A DNA stretch of 64,000 bases, taken from positions 62,001-126,000 of the forward strand of contig JAJRWB010000001.1 in NCBI GenBank assembly GCA_024276995.1, given 5' to 3'. The notes below the pieces were generated by a model, which saw only the letters and a list, made by a program, of their open reading frames with translations, ran no database searches and was not told the DNA's origin. Source of the DNA: Candidatus Eiseniibacteriota bacterium (lineage in GTDB: Bacteria; Orphanbacterota; Orphanbacteria; Orphanbacterales; Orphanbacteraceae). Shown piece after piece: positions 62,194 to 64,000 of the stretch (the stretch's first letter is position 1; each line of letters starts with the position of its first letter). Position numbers and translations under genes: made by a program.

Positions 62194-63197
62194 CAGAACT
62201 TCACCCCCGCGGAAATCCGGTCGACCCGCCCGAGATAGTCGGAGGCGGTGAAGGCGTAGTCGATTCGCTGGCCGATGCCGCCCGAGCGGAGCTGCAGCCC
62301 GATCCCGCCGCTCCATTTCAGCTCGTCGGCGTTCATGTTGTAGCCCCCCCGGAAGGAGAGGATCCGCCGGTAGACGATCTCGGTGGCGAGGAGGTACGTT
62401 TCGGCGTTGTCCGGCGGCCGGTTCATCTCGACCATTCCGGTCTGGCGGAAAGCGCTCCCCTCCCACAGAACCGACGAAAGGGCCGCCTTGAAACTGACCG
62501 GCGGGGCGAAACTCTCGTAGTCGCGCTCCTCGGAGAAATCGTCGCCGCCGAATCCCTCGTACGTACCCGAAGGCTGCCAATCGGGACCGAAGTTGAGAAG
62601 CGCCACCGAGAAAACGGCGTCGCGCACCCCGATCTCGTAGAACGACCCGAAGTCCATGGTCCACGTGTTCAGCGAGGGGGCGCCGATGGAGGATCCGAAA
62701 TTCTCGTGTATATACTTGAATCCAAAACCGATGGAGAGTTTGTCCGTGAACCGCTGCGACGCGGCGACGCCGATAAACAGGTCGGAGTACGTGAACTCCC
62801 TTCCCGTGCCGTGCGGCTGGTACTCGGTGGTCTCGTTCATGTCCGTTCGGAGCGAGCCGACGTGAAACCCGATCGTCCCGTCGGGAAGGAACGATGCCGG
62901 CTGCACATAGGCGAGGTACTCGTAATTGATGTCGGCGATCCACGATGTATGGGCGAAATAGACTTCACGGTCCCGCAGGTTCGTGAGGCCCGCCGGGTTC
63001 CAATAAAGCGCCGTCGGGTCGTCCGCCACCGCGGTGAATGCCCCGCCGAGACCGGATGCCTTTCCCCCGACGCCGATCTTGAGAAAGGTTCCCATGTTGG
63101 TGGCCACTCTTTCCCGCCCGAGGTTCGTCTGGCCGGACGCGGCGGAAAACACCGTCGCGAGAAGCGCGAGCGCGATCATCTGTGGGCGGAGGTTCAT
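62193..63197 (-). CDS. PorV/PorQ-like outer-membrane barrel protein
   Basis: 334 aa from the ATG at 63197, which follows the receptor stop by 1 base; an in-frame ATG at 63209 is possible. A signal peptide ends at SAASG. The family block FLKIGVGGKASGLGGAFTAVADDPTALYWNPAGL is characteristic of PorV/PorQ/UPF0164 proteins, relatives of FadL. In type IX secretion PorV carries sorted substrates to the attachment complex. The sorted-type tail of the neighbouring protein makes such a role plausible here, but no other type IX secretion gene is in view. Confidence 0.85.
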   Translation of the reverse strand: MNLRPQMIALALLATVFSAASGQTNLGRERVATNMGTFLKIGVGGKASGLGGAFTAVADDPTALYWNPAGLTNLRDREVYFAHTSWIADINYEYLAYVQPASFLPDGTIGFHVGSLRTDMNETTEYQPHGTGREFTYSDLFIGVAASQRFTDKLSIGFGFKYIHENFGSSIGAPSLNTWTMDFGSFYEIGVRDAVFSVALLNFGPDWQPSGTYEGFGGDDFSEERDYESFAPPVSFKAALSSVLWEGSAFRQTGMVEMNRPPDNAETYLLATEIVYRRILSFRGGYNMNADELKWSGGIGLQLRSGGIGQRIDYAFTASDYLGRVDRISAGVKF

Positions 63198-63198
63198 T

Positions 63199-64000
63199 CT
63201 AGAAATCACCCGATATGCCGAGCCGAACCTGGCGCGGCGAACTGAACAGGGATGGATCGTTGTACTGGATGATCTCCGCCTCGCTCAGCGGTCTGTCGAG
63301 GGTACCGACTCCGACAACGTACGCATCCCCCGTGATCGGATCGATTCGTCTCGGGTAGCGGTAGTTGAAAAGGTTCCGGACTTCGAGCACGAAGTCCATC
63401 TTCCGGTCCCACGTGTGGAATCCCTTGCTGAATCGCGTGTTCAGCGCGCTGTTCATCGGCGCGTTCGCCGAATAGCGTTTCGCCGTCTCCGAGCCGAGCA
63501 CGCTCGTCGGCGTGTAGGCCCGTCCCGACTGGAGCCAGAGGTAGAAATTGAGCGACCAGTCACGGGGAAGCTTTTTCCCGAAGACCGAGGGGGGCTCGGT
63601 CTTCTCTCCCACCTTGAAGGTCACATCGAACGTCAGTTTGTGGGGGCGGTTCCAGTAGAGGAATTCCTCGTCCCGACCGACCTGCGAGAAGGCGCCCACT
63701 TCCTCCTGGAGAAGGTTCGACTGGTTCGGATCGGACGCCTTCCCGGTGGCGATGGAATACGTGTACGAGGCGGTCGCCCAGAGATACTTCGAACGCTTCT
63801 GCCTCAGTTCGACCTCGATCCCCCTCGACCGGGCGAAGTCCTCGTTGATATAGATGAAGAAGTCGGGCCGTCCCCTCCGCTCGAAACGCACCGATCGCGG
63901 GTAGTCGTAGATATCGTTGAAGAAAACCGAGAAGTCGATCGCCATGTGGTCGGTGAACTGGTGGCGCGCGCCGAGTTCGTACTTTACTTCACGCTGCGGA
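63199..64000 (-). CDS. TonB-dependent outer-membrane receptor, 5' end outside window
   Basis: Partial: the visible 266 residues are the C-terminal barrel of a TonB-dependent receptor. The stretch KYELGARHQFTDHMAIDFSVFFNDIYDYPRS and the alternating strands that follow (YLWATASYTYSIATGKAS; FDVTFKV; LNFYLWLQSGRAYTP) are typical, as is the end (QVRLGISGDF) with a terminal Phe. The N-terminal plug and any TonB box lie beyond the window. It leads the operon with the PorV-like and surface proteins. Confidence 0.85.
   Translation of the reverse strand, partial: PQREVKYELGARHQFTDHMAIDFSVFFNDIYDYPRSVRFERRGRPDFFIYINEDFARSRGIEVELRQKRSKYLWATASYTYSIATGKASDPNQSNLLQEEVGAFSQVGRDEEFLYWNRPHKLTFDVTFKVGEKTEPPSVFGKKLPRDWSLNFYLWLQSGRAYTPTSVLGSETAKRYSANAPMNSALNTRFSKGFHTWDRKMDFVLEVRNLFNYRYPRRIDPITGDAYVVGVGTLDRPLSEAEIIQYNDPSLFSSPRQVRLGISGDF

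Noticed and set aside
1-64000. CRISPR arrays, insertion sequences, phage genes, integrons
   Set aside because: No regularly spaced repeats, transposase-like motifs or terminal repeats were found. The single tyrosine recombinase has housekeeping Xer length and context.

Overview
The window is GC-rich, densely coded DNA from a diderm bacterium. It encodes TonB-ExbB-ExbD, a TonB-dependent receptor, outer-membrane barrels and several lipoproteins. Its secreted proteins end in a FlgD-like/type-A sorting-like domain, with an NPFNP motif, a GR-x-V strand and a SGIYFY strand. A PorV/PorQ-like protein and a tiny COX24/mS38-like basic protein are also present. This combination suggests a relative of the FCB superphylum, possibly a candidate phylum such as Eisenbacteria. 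That placement is inference: there is no rRNA gene here. I see no insertion sequence, prophage or CRISPR array.

Layout. 1-4.2 kb (minus): TonB, ExbB, ExbD and a subtilase, preceded by HU and the mini basic protein. 4.2-16.5 kb (minus): topA-trmFO-xerC-hslV-hslU-argF-lipoprotein, with a DUF494-like gene and secA upstream. 16.5-28.1 kb (minus): an outer-membrane protein, purN-purC-purH-guaA, a lytic transglycosylase, an NHL-repeat gene broken by an in-frame TGA, and a PQQ-propeller membrane protein. 28.3-28.6 kb (plus): rpsT. 28.6-32.6 kb (minus): a compact bacterial microcompartment operon with one BMC-H, three BMC-P, one tandem BMC-T, a CoA-acylating aldehyde dehydrogenase broken by an in-frame TAA, and a class II aldolase with a CxxCxxCxxC tail. 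33.6-37.5 kb (minus): a secreted metalloprotease behind a roughly 510-nt leader that ends in an antiterminator/terminator pair. 37.5-41.9 kb (plus): a lipoprotein, nfeD-nfeD-floA, and tRNA-Leu; tRNA-Ala lies on the minus strand. 42-52.3 kb (minus): a 2-oxoacid:ferredoxin oxidoreductase, then an acyl-CoA carboxylase operon bracketed by a histidine kinase and a sigma-54 response regulator. 52.4-64 kb: cytidine deaminase (plus), then a run of minus-strand surface and secreted proteins ending in a truncated TonB-dependent receptor.

How the genes work together. The purine genes make IMP and GMP. The ketoacid oxidoreductase and acyl-CoA carboxylase fit branched-chain or odd-chain acyl catabolism, and the neighbouring two-component system probably controls one or both, because a sigma-54-like -24/-12 site lies before the oxidoreductase operon. 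The microcompartment would cleave a sugar phosphate to an aldehyde and oxidise it to an acyl-CoA. It lacks a local phosphotransacylase and alcohol dehydrogenase, and its key dehydrogenase is interrupted. The surface operon couples a TonB receptor, a PorV-like barrel, lipoproteins and sorted proteins.

Most promising leads: the attenuated leader at 36923-37471, the minimal microcompartment locus with its interrupted dehydrogenase and Cys-tailed aldolase, and the kinase/carboxylase/regulator operon. Promoter and terminator calls come from reading by eye and were not computed.
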